This document shows, one piece after another, positions 8,459 to 17,796 of a DNA stretch of 64,000 nt. The DNA comes from Bacillus sp. AFS037270 (GTDB lineage: Bacteria > Bacillota > Bacilli > Bacillales_B > DSM-18226), in assembly GCF_002585305.1 (NCBI RefSeq), contig NZ_NUNF01000029.1, forward strand, positions 9,497 through 73,496, read 5' to 3'. The position numbers and the translations under genes are program-made. The notes beneath the pieces were generated by a model. It had not been told where the DNA came from and did no database searches. It saw only the letters and a list, made by a program, of their open reading frames with translations. Every line of letters starts with the position of its first letter. Positions within the stretch are counted from its first letter, which is position 1.

Positions 8459-10009
8459 TTAGAGCGGGATATTACCATGCTTTTTGGCTGGCCGGGACTC
8501 TTGTTTTGTTTTTAGCATTTCCAATGCTTGAATAATCTTTATTCTGGTATCCCGGGGATCAATCACATCATCGACCATACCTCTGCTTGCGGCGACATAG
8601 GGGTTCGCAAATTTTTGACGGTACTCTTCAATTTTTTGCTGCCTTGTTAGCTCAGGATTTTTACTACTGCTAATTTCTTTTGCGAATATAATATTAGCTG
8701 CCCCTTGTGGACCCATTACGGCGATTTCGGCATTTGGCCAAGCAAATACTAGGTCTGCACCAATTGATTTACTATTTAACGCCACATATGCACCGCCATA
8801 GGCTTTTCTTAAAATAACTGTCAATTTTGGTACAGTTGCTTCGGAGTAGGCGAATAAAATTTTGGCCCCATGGCGAATGATTCCGCCGTGTTCCTGTTTT
8901 ACCCCGGGAAAGAAACCGGTTACATCCTCGAATGTAATTATGGGGATATTAAAAGAATCACAGGTCCTAATAAACCTTGCCGCTTTATCGGATGAATCAA
9001 TATCCAGGCCCCCCGCCATTACTTTTGGCTGATTGCAGACAAGTCCGACGGTTTCACCTTTAATACGTGCAAATCCAACAACAATATTTTTTGCAAAGTT
9101 CTGATGAATCTCCATAAAAGAGCCGCCATCAACTACTTGCTCTATCACCTTTCTAACATCATAAGGGCGGAGGGCATCAAATGGCACAACATCCATTAAA
9201 TCAGGACGGTAATCGTTCTCTTCCTCCACTTCTAGCACCGGCGGCTTTTCTCCATTATTCTGTGGAAGATAGCTCAAGACTCTGCGTACATTTTCCAAGA
9301 CCTCTGCTTCTGTAGCGGCTTGAAAATGGGCGTTTCCACTAATAGAATTATGAACATTTGCCCCCCCGAGGTCTTCTGGGGAAATCTTTTCTCCCGTTAC
9401 TGTTTCAATTACCTTTGGACCTGTAATAAACATTTGACTTGTTTTCTCAACCATAAAGACAAAATCAGTAATCGCTGGTGAATAGACGGCACCACCTGCG
9501 CAAGGTCCCATGATGACAGAAATTTGTGGAATCACTCCGGAGTATATGGCATTCCGATAAAAAATATGTCCATACCCATCAAGTGATACAACACCTTCTT
9601 GTATGCGTGCCCCACCGGAATCATTTAAACCAACAAAGGGTGTACCGTTTTTAGCTGCTAAATCCATAACTGCAGCAATTTTTTTGGCATGCATTTCCCC
9701 TAATGCACCGCCGAAAACAGTGAAGTCCTGTGAGAATAAGTAGATCGGCCTGCCATTTACTTTTCCAAAGCCTGTCACAACCCCATCGCCTGGACCTTTT
9801 TGTTCATCCAAACCAAAGTCGTTGGTTCGGTGTTCAATAAAAGGATTTAATTCGATGAAACTTCCTTTGTCTACTAGCAGGTCGATTCTTTCGCGCGCTG
9901 TCAATTTCCCTTTTTCATGCTGCTTATCAATTCTTTCATCCCCGCCGCCAAGCTCTACTTCCCTGCGTTTATCATACAATTCATTGATTTTTTCATAAAT
10001 GTCTATCAT
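8459..10009 (-). CDS. yqjD: Acyl-CoA carboxylase carboxyltransferase (beta) subunit, YqjD-like
   Basis: A 516-aa carboxyltransferase of the propionyl-CoA/methylmalonyl-CoA (de)carboxylase type, with N- and C-terminal crotonase-like halves. The CoA/oxyanion glycines are visible (GGARIQEGV, GPCAGGAVYSPA; C-half KAYGGAYVALNSK, MGPQGAANI). The ATG at 10009 lies behind AAGGGG; an upstream in-frame extension overlaps the epimerase gene and is not needed. It sits 7 bp after the methylmalonyl-CoA epimerase gene and near mutAB, so a role in propionyl-CoA to methylmalonyl-CoA conversion is likely. No dedicated alpha or biotin carrier subunit is adjacent. Confidence 0.88.
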   Translation of the reverse strand: MIDIYEKINELYDKRREVELGGGDERIDKQHEKGKLTARERIDLLVDKGSFIELNPFIEHRTNDFGLDEQKGPGDGVVTGFGKVNGRPIYLFSQDFTVFGGALGEMHAKKIAAVMDLAAKNGTPFVGLNDSGGARIQEGVVSLDGYGHIFYRNAIYSGVIPQISVIMGPCAGGAVYSPAITDFVFMVEKTSQMFITGPKVIETVTGEKISPEDLGGANVHNSISGNAHFQAATEAEVLENVRRVLSYLPQNNGEKPPVLEVEEENDYRPDLMDVVPFDALRPYDVRKVIEQVVDGGSFMEIHQNFAKNIVVGFARIKGETVGLVCNQPKVMAGGLDIDSSDKAARFIRTCDSFNIPIITFEDVTGFFPGVKQEHGGIIRHGAKILFAYSEATVPKLTVILRKAYGGAYVALNSKSIGADLVFAWPNAEIAVMGPQGAANIIFAKEISSSKNPELTRQQKIEEYRQKFANPYVAASRGMVDDVIDPRDTRIKIIQALEMLKTKQESRPAKKHGNIPL

Positions 10010-10016
10010 TACCCCT

Positions 10017-10421
10017 TCATCCCCTTTTCTCGCAAAGCTCAAATAGCACACCAGCGGTTGATTTTGGGTGCATAAAAGCAATTTGTGCCCCTCTAGCCCC
10101 CAGTCTCGGCTGGTCATCAATCATCCTGATCCCATGTTCTTTTATATCAGCTATTCTTTCTTCAATGGACGTTACACCAAGAGCTATATGGTGAATTCCT
10201 TCACCACGTTTGGCAATAAATGCTGCAATCGGGCTTTCCTCTGTGGTTGGCTCTAGAAGCTCTATTTTGATTTCACCTGCTTTTAGAAAAGCCACTTTGA
10301 CTTTTTGGCTGTCAACCTCCTCGATCCCTAACAACGAAAGCTTTAGCACATCCGTATAAAATGGCAGCGTTTGCTCAAGAGACTTTACAGCAATTCCAAT
10401 ATGGTCGACTTTTTTAATCAT
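10017..10421 (-). CDS. mce: Methylmalonyl-CoA epimerase
   Basis: A 134-aa vicinal-oxygen-chelate protein that interconverts (S)- and (R)-methylmalonyl-CoA. Candidate metal ligands for the family are His7 (VDHIGIAV), a Glu in IELLE near 54, His78 (GIHHIALGV) and Glu128 near the C-terminus (LFELCE). Full length. Upstream of and almost touching the carboxyltransferase gene, in the yqjC-yqjD order. Functionally it links that enzyme with the mutase encoded at 17.8-21.9 kb. AGAGGGG precedes the ATG. Confidence 0.93.
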   Translation of the reverse strand: MIKKVDHIGIAVKSLEQTLPFYTDVLKLSLLGIEEVDSQKVKVAFLKAGEIKIELLEPTTEESPIAAFIAKRGEGIHHIALGVTSIEERIADIKEHGIRMIDDQPRLGARGAQIAFMHPKSTAGVLFELCEKRG

Positions 10422-10583
10422 GTTTTCCCCTCTGTTCCAAAATTAAAATAAATCAGACAATTACTTTATTCGTTACATATTTCATAAATCCTTCCTATTT
10501 TGCTTAGTAGTTCCGTTGTTCATTTGGGCTTTTCCTAGTAAAATAAGAATAAAGCTTATGAACGTAAGAAGGAGGTTCTTAAA

Positions 10584-10682
10584 TTGTCTAAAAAGAAAAC
10601 AAGAAAAATTATTGTCTATCTAATGCTTTTTGCCATGTTGGCCTCAACCCTCCTATTAGGTATTGCAAGTTATTTATCCTAA
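10584..10682 (+). CDS. prli42: Stressosome-associated miniprotein Prli42
   Basis: A 32-aa ORF with a TTG start behind AAGGAGG. The sequence is a short basic N-terminus (MSKKKTRK) followed by one hydrophobic helix of about 20 residues and a short end, the architecture of Prli42. In Listeria that miniprotein anchors the stressosome protein RsbR to the membrane. It is divergent from the epimerase gene and followed by a strong bidirectional terminator. Identification rests on size, the basic-plus-helix layout and resemblance to the Listeria sequence from memory. Confidence 0.8.
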   Translation: MSKKKTRKIIVYLMLFAMLASTLLLGIASYLS

Positions 10683-10689
10683 TAAAATA

Positions 10690-10723
10690 AGAAGGGACTG
10701 TTCGAAATTGAACAGTCCCTTCT
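10690..10723. terminator. Bidirectional terminator prli42 / L,D-transpeptidase
   Basis: A perfect 14-bp stem (AGAAGGGACTGTTC / GAACAGTCCCTTCT) with a 6-nt loop, A/T rich on both sides, lies between convergent genes. Confidence 0.9.
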
Positions 10724-10724
10724 C

Positions 10725-11237
10725 TTATTTTATTGCTCCATTTTCTTTTGCTAATACTTCAAATGATTTATTTGAGGAGGTAACCAATATTTTTGTTCCA
10801 AGCGGGATTAATGGAAAAAGTGAGGATACCACCTCATTTTGGGTACGGATACAACCTTGGGAGACATATTTACCGATAGAAGCTGGTCGATTGGTTCCAT
10901 GGATACCATACGTACGGCCGTCTGTTCCTTTTGCATCAAACCCAATCCATCTAGATCCAAGTGGATTTTGGGGATCTCCTCCTAGAATATTTTTCTTACG
11001 ATAATATGGATTCTTCGCCTTTACTGTAATCGTAAAAAGCCCCTCCGGCGTTAATTCTTGCGTTTTACCGGTGCCAACACTGACAATCGTTTGAACTTTA
11101 TTATCATTGATAAGCGCTAGTTCATTTTTCGTTTTATTTACAATTAGGAAGGTGTCACCAGGCATAGGATTTGGCCCCAATGGCCAAAGTGGTGAGAGAA
11201 AAAAAGTCATGAGGAGAGGCGATAATAGTTTAATCAA
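10725..11237 (-). CDS. Secreted L,D-transpeptidase (YkuD domain)
   Basis: About 170 aa. An N-terminal hydrophobic signal segment is followed by a YkuD catalytic domain starting at DTFLIVNK. The active-site signature reads YGIHGT...SQGCIR, with nucleophile Cys and upstream His; the usual His before GC is Gln here, a common variant. Expected to act in the cell wall, forming 3-3 cross-links or attaching proteins to peptidoglycan. The start is uncertain: a TTG at 11237 behind AGGTGG fits best, and a GTG three codons upstream is also possible. Confidence 0.88.
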   Translation of the reverse strand: MIKLLSPLLMTFFLSPLWPLGPNPMPGDTFLIVNKTKNELALINDNKVQTIVSVGTGKTQELTPEGLFTITVKAKNPYYRKKNILGGDPQNPLGSRWIGFDAKGTDGRTYGIHGTNRPASIGKYVSQGCIRTQNEVVSSLFPLIPLGTKILVTSSNKSFEVLAKENGAIK

Positions 11238-11260
11238 TCCAACCACCTGCTTTTTTTCCC

Positions 11261-12250
11261 CTAGTTTGCCTCTGCCTTCTTCGTTTCATGCAGTTTTATT
11301 TTTTTTACATAAAAAGAGCTTTTGATAATAAGATACTCATTCATTTCATTGACTAATTGCAAGAGTGCTGCCCGAACTTCAAATTCCTCTCTTGTTTTAG
11401 GCAGTTCCATTTCCTCAAATTGTTTTTTCATCACTCTTAACTTTTCGATATAAATATAAGCTGTGTTCCCGGGATGGATATTTTCTGATAATTCCTCAAG
11501 AAAAGCTGCCACCATCATTCCCTGCTCCACAGTACTTGTGAGTGAAGTAACAATTGGTAAAACGCGTTCAATAATTTCAAATTGCTTTTCTCTCATTTTA
11601 AAATACTGATAATAAAGGTTGTCTTCACGGAGTATACGGTTTTCAAAATCTCTTAACGCAATCATTTTTGCCTCATCAAGCAGCTTGGCACTTTCAGTAA
11701 TTTCTTTTCCATCCCAGCTGCTTTCACCTATTCTTAAGTAACTTACCATTTCACACAAGATAATTTTAAAATTCCCCTCAATCTTCACTTGATATTCTCT
11801 GAGTTTTTTATCAGCACTCGGCATGTAAAGGTTAATGAGTAGTGCAACACCTATACCAACCGTTATAACTCCTAGTTCATTAAAAAATAGTGCCCATGAT
11901 ATATGGTGAGCCATAAAAATGTGTAAAATAATGACACTGCTGGTTACTACTCCGTCAGGCGCTTTCAACATAACGATTATCGGAATAAAGAAGAGCAGCA
12001 TTACCCCAATAACAATCGGATGATAAGCAATTCCCTCGAAAAAAAGTGCTGAAAAAGGCATTGCTAATATGCATGCTAAAAAACGATCCCACGCAGTACG
12101 AAGTGACCTTCTTTTTGTTACTTGGATACATAAAATTGTTAAAATACCTGCCGATGCGAAGTTGTTTAATCCCAGCTGATGTGCAATTAAGATTGAAAAA
12201 GCTGTTCCTACTGCAGTTTTAATAGTCCGATAACCGATGCGAAATTTCAT
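11261..12250 (-). CDS. yqjA: Aromatic acid exporter-like membrane protein (YqjA)
   Basis: A 329-aa protein with an N-terminal block of about four to five membrane helices (to roughly residue 140) and a cytosolic helical C-terminal domain, the ArAE_1/ArAE_1_C layout of YqjA. The family is related to FUSC/aromatic acid efflux proteins, but the substrate here is unknown. AGGAGA precedes the ATG. It lies 23 bp upstream of the L,D-transpeptidase gene, so the two may be co-transcribed. Confidence 0.85.
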   Translation of the reverse strand: MKFRIGYRTIKTAVGTAFSILIAHQLGLNNFASAGILTILCIQVTKRRSLRTAWDRFLACILAMPFSALFFEGIAYHPIVIGVMLLFFIPIIVMLKAPDGVVTSSVIILHIFMAHHISWALFFNELGVITVGIGVALLINLYMPSADKKLREYQVKIEGNFKIILCEMVSYLRIGESSWDGKEITESAKLLDEAKMIALRDFENRILREDNLYYQYFKMREKQFEIIERVLPIVTSLTSTVEQGMMVAAFLEELSENIHPGNTAYIYIEKLRVMKKQFEEMELPKTREEFEVRAALLQLVNEMNEYLIIKSSFYVKKIKLHETKKAEAN

Positions 12251-12277
12251 AAATTATCTCCTAGATTAGAAAAATAA

Positions 12278-12302
12278 AAAGATGATCATAAAGACCATCT
12301 TT
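12278..12302 (-). terminator. Terminator of the art operon
   Basis: On the minus strand AAAGATGGTC, a short loop and GATCATCTTTTT form a hairpin followed by a T run, after the artM stop. Confidence 0.7.
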
Positions 12303-12371
12303 AGCATATCCCTATTAAAACATGTTTTTCAAGAAAAATTGCTTTTAAAAGACCGATGTAAGGTTAACTTT

Positions 12372-13094
12372 TTACAATACTTTCTCTAAAAAGTCCTTCG
12401 CTCTGCTTGTACGAGGATCATTAAAAAATTCATTCGGTGAGCCTTCTTCTAATAATTTTCCTTCATCAAGGAAGATTATACGGTCTGAAACCTCACGAGC
12501 AAACCCCATTTCATGTGTGACGATAGCCATCGTCATTCCTGATTGGGCTAGGTCCTTCATAACGGTTAATACTTCCTTTACCATTTCTGGGTCAAGCGCT
12601 GATGTAGGCTCATCAAATAACATTAACTTTGGTTCCATTGCAAGAGCACGTGCGATCGCTACACGCTGCTTCTGACCACCTGACAGGTTATTTGGATAAG
12701 CAGCTTCTTTTTCAGTAAGACCCACTCTAGCAAGCAATTCCCGAGCTTTTGCTTCAGCTGTATCACGGGATTCCCCTTTAACTTTCATTGGGGCGTATGT
12801 TAAGTTCTCTAAAACAGTCAGATGCGGGAATAAATAAAAGTGCTGAAAAACCATTCCGATTTGTTCTCGAACTTTCATAATATTCGTTTTTTTATCGGTA
12901 ATCTCTTGATTATTTATCCACACTTTTCCTTTCGTCGGTGTCTCTAACAAATTTAAACAACGAAGAAAAGTTGACTTGCCCGAACCTGAAGGTCCAATGA
13001 TAGAAACTACTTCGCCGCTATCTATACTAGTAGAAATATTTTTTAGGACTTCATTTTCCCCGAATTGTTTATAGAGGTTTTCAACTTTAATCAC
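12372..13094 (-). CDS. artM: Polar amino-acid ABC transporter ATPase (ArtM/YqiZ)
   Basis: A 240-aa ATPase that energises amino-acid import, arginine in the B. subtilis ortholog. Walker [10 protein letters not shown] is near residue 34, the Q-loop in [10 protein letters not shown], signature [15 protein letters not shown], Walker [13 protein letters not shown], and switch His in VTHEMGFA. It overlaps the permease gene by 8 bp and is the last gene of the artPQM operon, followed by a hairpin terminator. Confidence 0.93.
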   Translation of the reverse strand: MIKVENLYKQFGENEVLKNISTSIDSGEVVSIIGPSGSGKSTFLRCLNLLETPTKGKVWINNQEITDKKTNIMKVREQIGMVFQHFYLFPHLTVLENLTYAPMKVKGESRDTAEAKARELLARVGLTEKEAAYPNNLSGGQKQRVAIARALAMEPKLMLFDEPTSALDPEMVKEVLTVMKDLAQSGMTMAIVTHEMGFAREVSDRIIFLDEGKLLEEGSPNEFFNDPRTSRAKDFLEKVL

Positions 13095-13746
13095 TGAATT
13101 TCATCCTCCTTTCAACCCATTTACCAGCCAGTGTAAGCACCATTACTAAAATCCAATAGATTAATCCAACAAATATAAGTGGTTCAAAATTTCGATAAGT
13201 ATCAGCTCCCACCACTTGCGCACGGCGCATCAAATCTAAATATCCAATCGTCGATACAAGTGCCGATTCTTTCGTTAGGGTAATAAATTCGTTCATAAGA
13301 GCTGGTAAAATATTTTTTAATGCTTGAGGCAATATAAGGTCCTTCATCATAAGACGATAAGGAACTCCCAGCGCTTGGGCCGCTTCAGTTTGACCTTTAT
13401 CAACTGCTTGAATTCCTGCCCTAATGATTTCTGAAACATAGGCTGATGAATTCAAACCAAATGCTAAAATTGAAGATAAAAATGGTGATATGTCATAACC
13501 TGTTAATTGCGGAATCGCAAAATAGATTAGCATTAATTGCAAAATTAATGGTGTACCACGAAAAATAGATGTATAAGCGTCACCAAACCAATTTAAAGCC
13601 TTTATACGTGAAATTTTAAATAACGCTAGAATAGTACCAAGGATAAAACCTAAAATAATGGAAATAATAACAAATTTTAATGTAACCCATATTCCTTCTA
13701 AAATAAAAGGAATATAAGGCACAATTTGGCTAAAATCCAAATTCAT
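13087..13746 (-). CDS. artQ: Polar amino-acid ABC transporter permease (ArtQ/YqiY)
   Basis: A 219-aa HisMQ-type permease with about five membrane helices. The cytoplasmic coupling motif is [23 protein letters not shown], near residues 120-145. Only one permease gene is present, so it probably acts as a homodimer with two copies of ArtM. Between artP and artM. Confidence 0.93.
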   Translation of the reverse strand: MNLDFSQIVPYIPFILEGIWVTLKFVIISIILGFILGTILALFKISRIKALNWFGDAYTSIFRGTPLILQLMLIYFAIPQLTGYDISPFLSSILAFGLNSSAYVSEIIRAGIQAVDKGQTEAAQALGVPYRLMMKDLILPQALKNILPALMNEFITLTKESALVSTIGYLDLMRRAQVVGADTYRNFEPLIFVGLIYWILVMVLTLAGKWVERRMKFSD

Positions 13747-13815
13747 GCCTTACACCTCACTTCAATATTTTCTTTACCTTCATCAAAACGAACTAATGAA
13801 TTTGGTCTTTACTAA

Positions 13816-14592
13816 TTATTTTTGATCCTTTAACCATTTATCCTTCAATTCTTGAAGTTTTCCGTTCTCTTCAAGTTTTTGAAGTGCTTTATTTACATCA
13901 CCAACTAAGTTGCTGCCTTTTGGAAAAGCTACAGCCATCCCTGGAGAACTAGATGTTGGATCATCAAAACCAGCTAATCCCTGTTCCTTCATGTATCCTG
14001 TTGCGACTGATTTATCTAAGTACGCTACTTGAACACGATCCGTTACTAGTTCTTGAATCAACGTTGTTGAATTATCTAAAGGCTTAAGCGTAAAATCCAC
14101 TTTTTTCTGAAGTGTTTTAGCTCCTTCTTCCTGAATAGTTCCTAGCTGTACTGCAACGGTTTTTCCTTTTAGATCATCAATTGTTTTAATTGTAGAACCT
14201 TTTTTCGTTAAGAACATTTCACCAGAATGGTTATAAGCAGTTGAAAAATCAACATTTTTTTTGCGCTTTTCAGTTGCCGACATACCAGCAAGTACCATAT
14301 CTACTCGCTTCGCTTGTAATGCACCGATTAGACCATCAAACTTCATATCCTTGATTTCTAGTTTATAGCCTAATTCATCTGCAATAGCATTAGCAAGGTC
14401 AATATCAAATCCTACAACCTTTCCTGATGGATCTCTTGATTCAAATGGAGCAAAATCTGCTGATGTTGCCATTGTTAATACTTTCTTGTCAGCTGTTTTT
14501 TTCCCAGTTGCCCCGTCCTTATTACTCTGACCGCAAGCAGACATAACAACTAAAGTAAGAATTAATGTTAAAAATAAAATAGTTCTTTTCAT
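13816..14592 (-). CDS. artP: Amino-acid ABC transporter substrate-binding lipoprotein (ArtP/YqiX)
   Basis: A 258-aa extracellular lipoprotein. A lipobox (VMSAC) places the acylated Cys near residue 20. The SBP_bac_3 fold follows, with FAPFE and VVGFDIDLANAIA early and the hinge segment containing FSTAYNHSGEMF. It delivers a polar amino acid, arginine by orthology, to ArtQM. First gene of the operon. Confidence 0.93.
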   Translation of the reverse strand: MKRTILFLTLILTLVVMSACGQSNKDGATGKKTADKKVLTMATSADFAPFESRDPSGKVVGFDIDLANAIADELGYKLEIKDMKFDGLIGALQAKRVDMVLAGMSATEKRKKNVDFSTAYNHSGEMFLTKKGSTIKTIDDLKGKTVAVQLGTIQEEGAKTLQKKVDFTLKPLDNSTTLIQELVTDRVQVAYLDKSVATGYMKEQGLAGFDDPTSSSPGMAVAFPKGSNLVGDVNKALQKLEENGKLQELKDKWLKDQK

Positions 14593-14752
14593 GGTGGAAC
14601 CCCCTGTGTTATATAAGTATTTGGTTATTTAATATTGGATTTTTATTCAACAAAATGAATAATAACACAACCTACTTATTTTGAAAAGATGTTTTTCTAA
14701 TATAAAAATATTCTAAAAATTTGGTATGCCAATATTATTTTATCCACTAAAA

Positions 14753-14778
14753 AAGCACCTCTCAAAGGAGAGGTACTT
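14753..14778 (-). terminator. Terminator of the M20 amidohydrolase gene
   Basis: AAGCACCTCTC, a short loop and GAGAGGTACTT form a stem; the minus-strand 3' flank is T-rich (the plus strand reads CTAAAAAAG before the stem). Confidence 0.7.
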
Positions 14779-14799
14779 CAGAGGTCAGTTTTCCATTAT

Positions 14800-15957
14800 C
14801 TACGCCTGACGAAATTCATTTTTCATTTTTTCAAATACTTCTTTATTTGTGATTAAATCATATCCCGTAAGCGCAAGGGCCAAAGCACCTCTAGCTAGAA
14901 TTTTGTGAGAGTTGTCAGTGATTGTTAAGTCGGCAAATTCCCTCGTATGCGCAATCAGTCCAGGCGAATCAAGACCAATATAGGGATGAATGGCTGGAAC
15001 GACGTGACTAACATTTCCCATATCAATGGAACCATAAGATTCCTTCGCTTTCTTCACTTGCTTAACACCCGTTGTTAATAGATTGTTTGTAAATAATTGG
15101 GATAAGGTTTGGTTCGTAACCATATTGTCGTAACTCAGCTCATAGTTTTCAATGTGAACATCTGCACCTGTCATTGACGATGCACCTTTCGCAACACTAA
15201 TTACCTTTTGAACAACCTCGTTTAGGTAGTTTCGGTCCTTTGCTCGGACATAAAATTGAGCTATTGCTTTGTCTGGAACAATGTTGGCAGCTACACCGCC
15301 TTCTTTAATAATCCCATGGATTCTAACATCTGAAGTAACGTGTTGACGCAGAGCATTGATCCCGTTAAATAATTGAATAACAGCATCCAATGCATTAATT
15401 CCCTTTTCTGGCGATGCTGCGGCATGACTCGTTCTGCCACGGAAGTCAAATTGAATAGCGTCCATCGCTAACGAATCACCACTCTCATAGGATTCATCTG
15501 CAGGGTGCAAAATCATCGCTGCATCAATGTCGTCAAATACTCCTTGCTCAGCCATCGGTACTTTAGCGCCATTTGTTTCTTCTGCAGGTGTACCTAATAC
15601 GATCACACGGCCGCCAATTTCTTCGACGACTTTACTTAAGAGAACTCCTGCGCCAGCACTCATAGTTCCAATCATATTATGACCGCACCCATGTCCAACC
15701 TCCGGCAAGGCATCATATTCAGACAAATAGGCAATAGTAGGTCCCTCTTTCTTACTATCATAAACTGCTTTAAAGGCAGTAGGACGGCCAACGATACCTT
15801 TTTCGACTGAAAATTGATGTTGCTCAAGGAATTCCACTAAAAGTTTCATAGATTCAAATTCTTCATCACCCAGCTCTGGTTGATAATACAATATATCATT
15901 AATCTCCCATAATCTGTTTTGTATAGCTTCTAATTTATTTTTCAATAATTCCTTCAT
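14800..15957 (-). CDS. M20-family amidohydrolase / aminoacylase
   Basis: A 385-aa M20D-type hydrolase. The zinc-binding region has GHGCGHNM near residue 95 and EETNGAKVPM near 130, with HPADE and the later TSHAAASPEKG and HTREF elements. Relatives cleave N-acyl amino acids or peptides (IAA-amino acid hydrolase, aminoacylase, p-aminobenzoyl-glutamate hydrolase types). The substrate cannot be fixed from sequence. AGAGGTG precedes the ATG. It lies upstream of the artPQM operon but is separated from it by its own terminator. Confidence 0.85.
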   Translation of the reverse strand: MKELLKNKLEAIQNRLWEINDILYYQPELGDEEFESMKLLVEFLEQHQFSVEKGIVGRPTAFKAVYDSKKEGPTIAYLSEYDALPEVGHGCGHNMIGTMSAGAGVLLSKVVEEIGGRVIVLGTPAEETNGAKVPMAEQGVFDDIDAAMILHPADESYESGDSLAMDAIQFDFRGRTSHAAASPEKGINALDAVIQLFNGINALRQHVTSDVRIHGIIKEGGVAANIVPDKAIAQFYVRAKDRNYLNEVVQKVISVAKGASSMTGADVHIENYELSYDNMVTNQTLSQLFTNNLLTTGVKQVKKAKESYGSIDMGNVSHVVPAIHPYIGLDSPGLIAHTREFADLTITDNSHKILARGALALALTGYDLITNKEVFEKMKNEFRQA

Positions 15958-16040
15958 GTCAAAACACCTCTGAGTTTATGATTAAAGTTACAAAATAATT
16001 AATAAATATACACTAAAAAATGTATTTAGACAATAAAAAA

Positions 16041-16067
16041 AGATCAAATCATTTCACGATTTGACCT
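16041..16067 (-). terminator. Terminator of brxB
   Basis: AGATCAAATC and GATTTGACCTT form a stem around a short loop; on the minus strand it is followed by a run of seven T. Confidence 0.75.
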
Positions 16068-16082
16068 TAATTTATTTACTCC

Positions 16083-16520
16083 TTATACTTCTTCACAATA
16101 CTGATCAAATTCACTTTGAAGCTTTGCCACTACTGTTGCAGGATCAAAGCCCTCAATTTGATGTCTTTCAATCATGGTCAGTATCTTACCGTCTTTTAAC
16201 AAAGCAAAAGATGGGGAGGAAGGTGGATAACCTGTGAAATAGCTTCTAGCTGTTTCGGTTGCCTCCTTATCCTGCCCAGCAAATACTGTAACCAGATGGT
16301 CAGGGCGTTTATCATTATGAAGCGCATGTGCTGCTGCTGGGCGTGCAATGCCGCCTGCACATCCGCACACTGAATTAATCATCACTAATGTGGTTCCTTT
16401 TTGAGCAAAGGCATCCTCTACTTCTGCAGGTGTTTTAAGTTCTTTATACCCAGCAGCGGCAATTTCTTGACGTGCCTGATTAACTACATCATTCATGAAA
16501 AAGTTAAAATTCATACTCAT
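16083..16520 (-). CDS. brxB: Bacilliredoxin BrxB (YqiW)
   Basis: A 145-aa thioredoxin-like protein of the BrxA/BrxB (YphP/YqiW) family, which removes bacillithiol from S-bacillithiolated proteins in the cytosol. The active-site motif is C-G-C (VCGCAGG, near residue 54) rather than CxxC, diagnostic of the family. I use the ATG at 16520, seven nt after GGAGTG; a TTG one codon upstream is less likely. Confidence 0.94.
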   Translation of the reverse strand: MSMNFNFFMNDVVNQARQEIAAAGYKELKTPAEVEDAFAQKGTTLVMINSVCGCAGGIARPAAAHALHNDKRPDHLVTVFAGQDKEATETARSYFTGYPPSSPSFALLKDGKILTMIERHQIEGFDPATVVAKLQSEFDQYCEEV

Positions 16521-16668
16521 CAAAACACACTCCTTATATTCCGTATATAACTATATAATAACAGTTAAAATGTGTTTTCTACAAATGAAATGAAATCTAT
16601 TGGGCCAAAGCGTCTCCACGATTTGCACTCACCAATGCCCGTGGCCAGAATTTTTTTCACTAGTAAAG

Positions 16669-17796
16669 TTAACTTTTTGTTTCTGAAAAAAAGTTTTTAA
16701 ATAATGTCTCTACAGCTGCAGCTACAGTCATTTCCCCAGAAATCACTTCATTTTCAAGCTTAGGAAGAGCACTTTTAACCTCTTTATGATGGTAAAAGAG
16801 AAATTGGAGCTGATCCGTTATCATTGAATAAAACCATTCCCTGGCTTGTATTCTTCTTCTTTCCTCAAAAACTCCTGAAGATTTTCCGGTTTTTGCAAAG
16901 GATTGAATAACACCCCAGATTTCGTTAATTCCCTCAAGAGTTATCGAAGAGCAAGTATAGGCCTTTGTATTCCAACCTTTTGTAGCTGGCTGAAGGAAGT
17001 GGAGAATTCGGTTGTATTCCTGTCTGGTTTGTTCAGCTATCTGTTTATTCGCTCCATCAGCCTTATGAACAAGGATGATATCAGCTAGTTCCATAATCCC
17101 CTTCTTCATTCCTTGAAGCTCATCGCCCGCTCCTGTCAAAACAAGCAAAATGAAAAGATCAACCATATCTCTGATAATTACTTCGCTTTGTCCCACACCA
17201 ACCGTTTCAACTATAATAATATCGAATCCGGCCGACTCACAAATTAACATTGCTTCTCTTGTTTTTCTGTGTACACCGCCCAGTTTCCCTCCTGTTGGCG
17301 ACGGGCGAATAAAGGCGTTCTCATTTCTTGATAACTGTTCCATTCTAGTCTTGTCGCCCAGAATACTGCCGCCAGAGATACTTGAACTTGGATCAATAGC
17401 CAATACAGCAACCCGATACCCTAGGTTGCACAAATGTATACCAAAAGCCTCAATAAAGGTACTCTTTCCTGCACCTGGAACACCGGTTATACCGATACGA
17501 ATTGATTTACCAGTTTTGGGCAGGAGCATCTTCAACAGCTGCTGAGCTTTTTGAAAATGCTGATCAGCATTACTTTCTACAAGTGTAATCGCTCGAGCAA
17601 GCAGGCTTCGGTCACCCTTCAGCACCCCATCATAAAGAACATCAATGGACGGTTCTGTGGAATTTCGTTTTTGAAAGCGTACATTTTTTTCAAAAGAGAC
17701 AGTTTGACTTTCAAGCTCCTTGCCTCGTCGCACGATGCTTAGACAGCTGTCAGGATTATTAGGGTCACTCCATTCCGGTTTATGATCCTTTCCCAT
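16669..17796 (-). CDS. meaB: Methylmalonyl-CoA mutase-associated GTPase MeaB
   Basis: A 375-aa P-loop GTPase chaperone that gates cofactor loading and protects adenosylcobalamin-dependent methylmalonyl-CoA mutase. Walker A is GVPGAGKST near residue 105; downstream are DPSSSISGG, the ETVGVGQSE switch and the base motif HKAD. The N-terminal about 55 residues are longer than in many MeaB proteins and not otherwise recognised. The start ATG directly follows the mutB stop (TAAATG), so translation is probably coupled. Confidence 0.93.
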   Translation of the reverse strand: MGKDHKPEWSDPNNPDSCLSIVRRGKELESQTVSFEKNVRFQKRNSTEPSIDVLYDGVLKGDRSLLARAITLVESNADQHFQKAQQLLKMLLPKTGKSIRIGITGVPGAGKSTFIEAFGIHLCNLGYRVAVLAIDPSSSISGGSILGDKTRMEQLSRNENAFIRPSPTGGKLGGVHRKTREAMLICESAGFDIIIVETVGVGQSEVIIRDMVDLFILLVLTGAGDELQGMKKGIMELADIILVHKADGANKQIAEQTRQEYNRILHFLQPATKGWNTKAYTCSSITLEGINEIWGVIQSFAKTGKSSGVFEERRRIQAREWFYSMITDQLQFLFYHHKEVKSALPKLENEVISGEMTVAAAVETLFKNFFSETKS

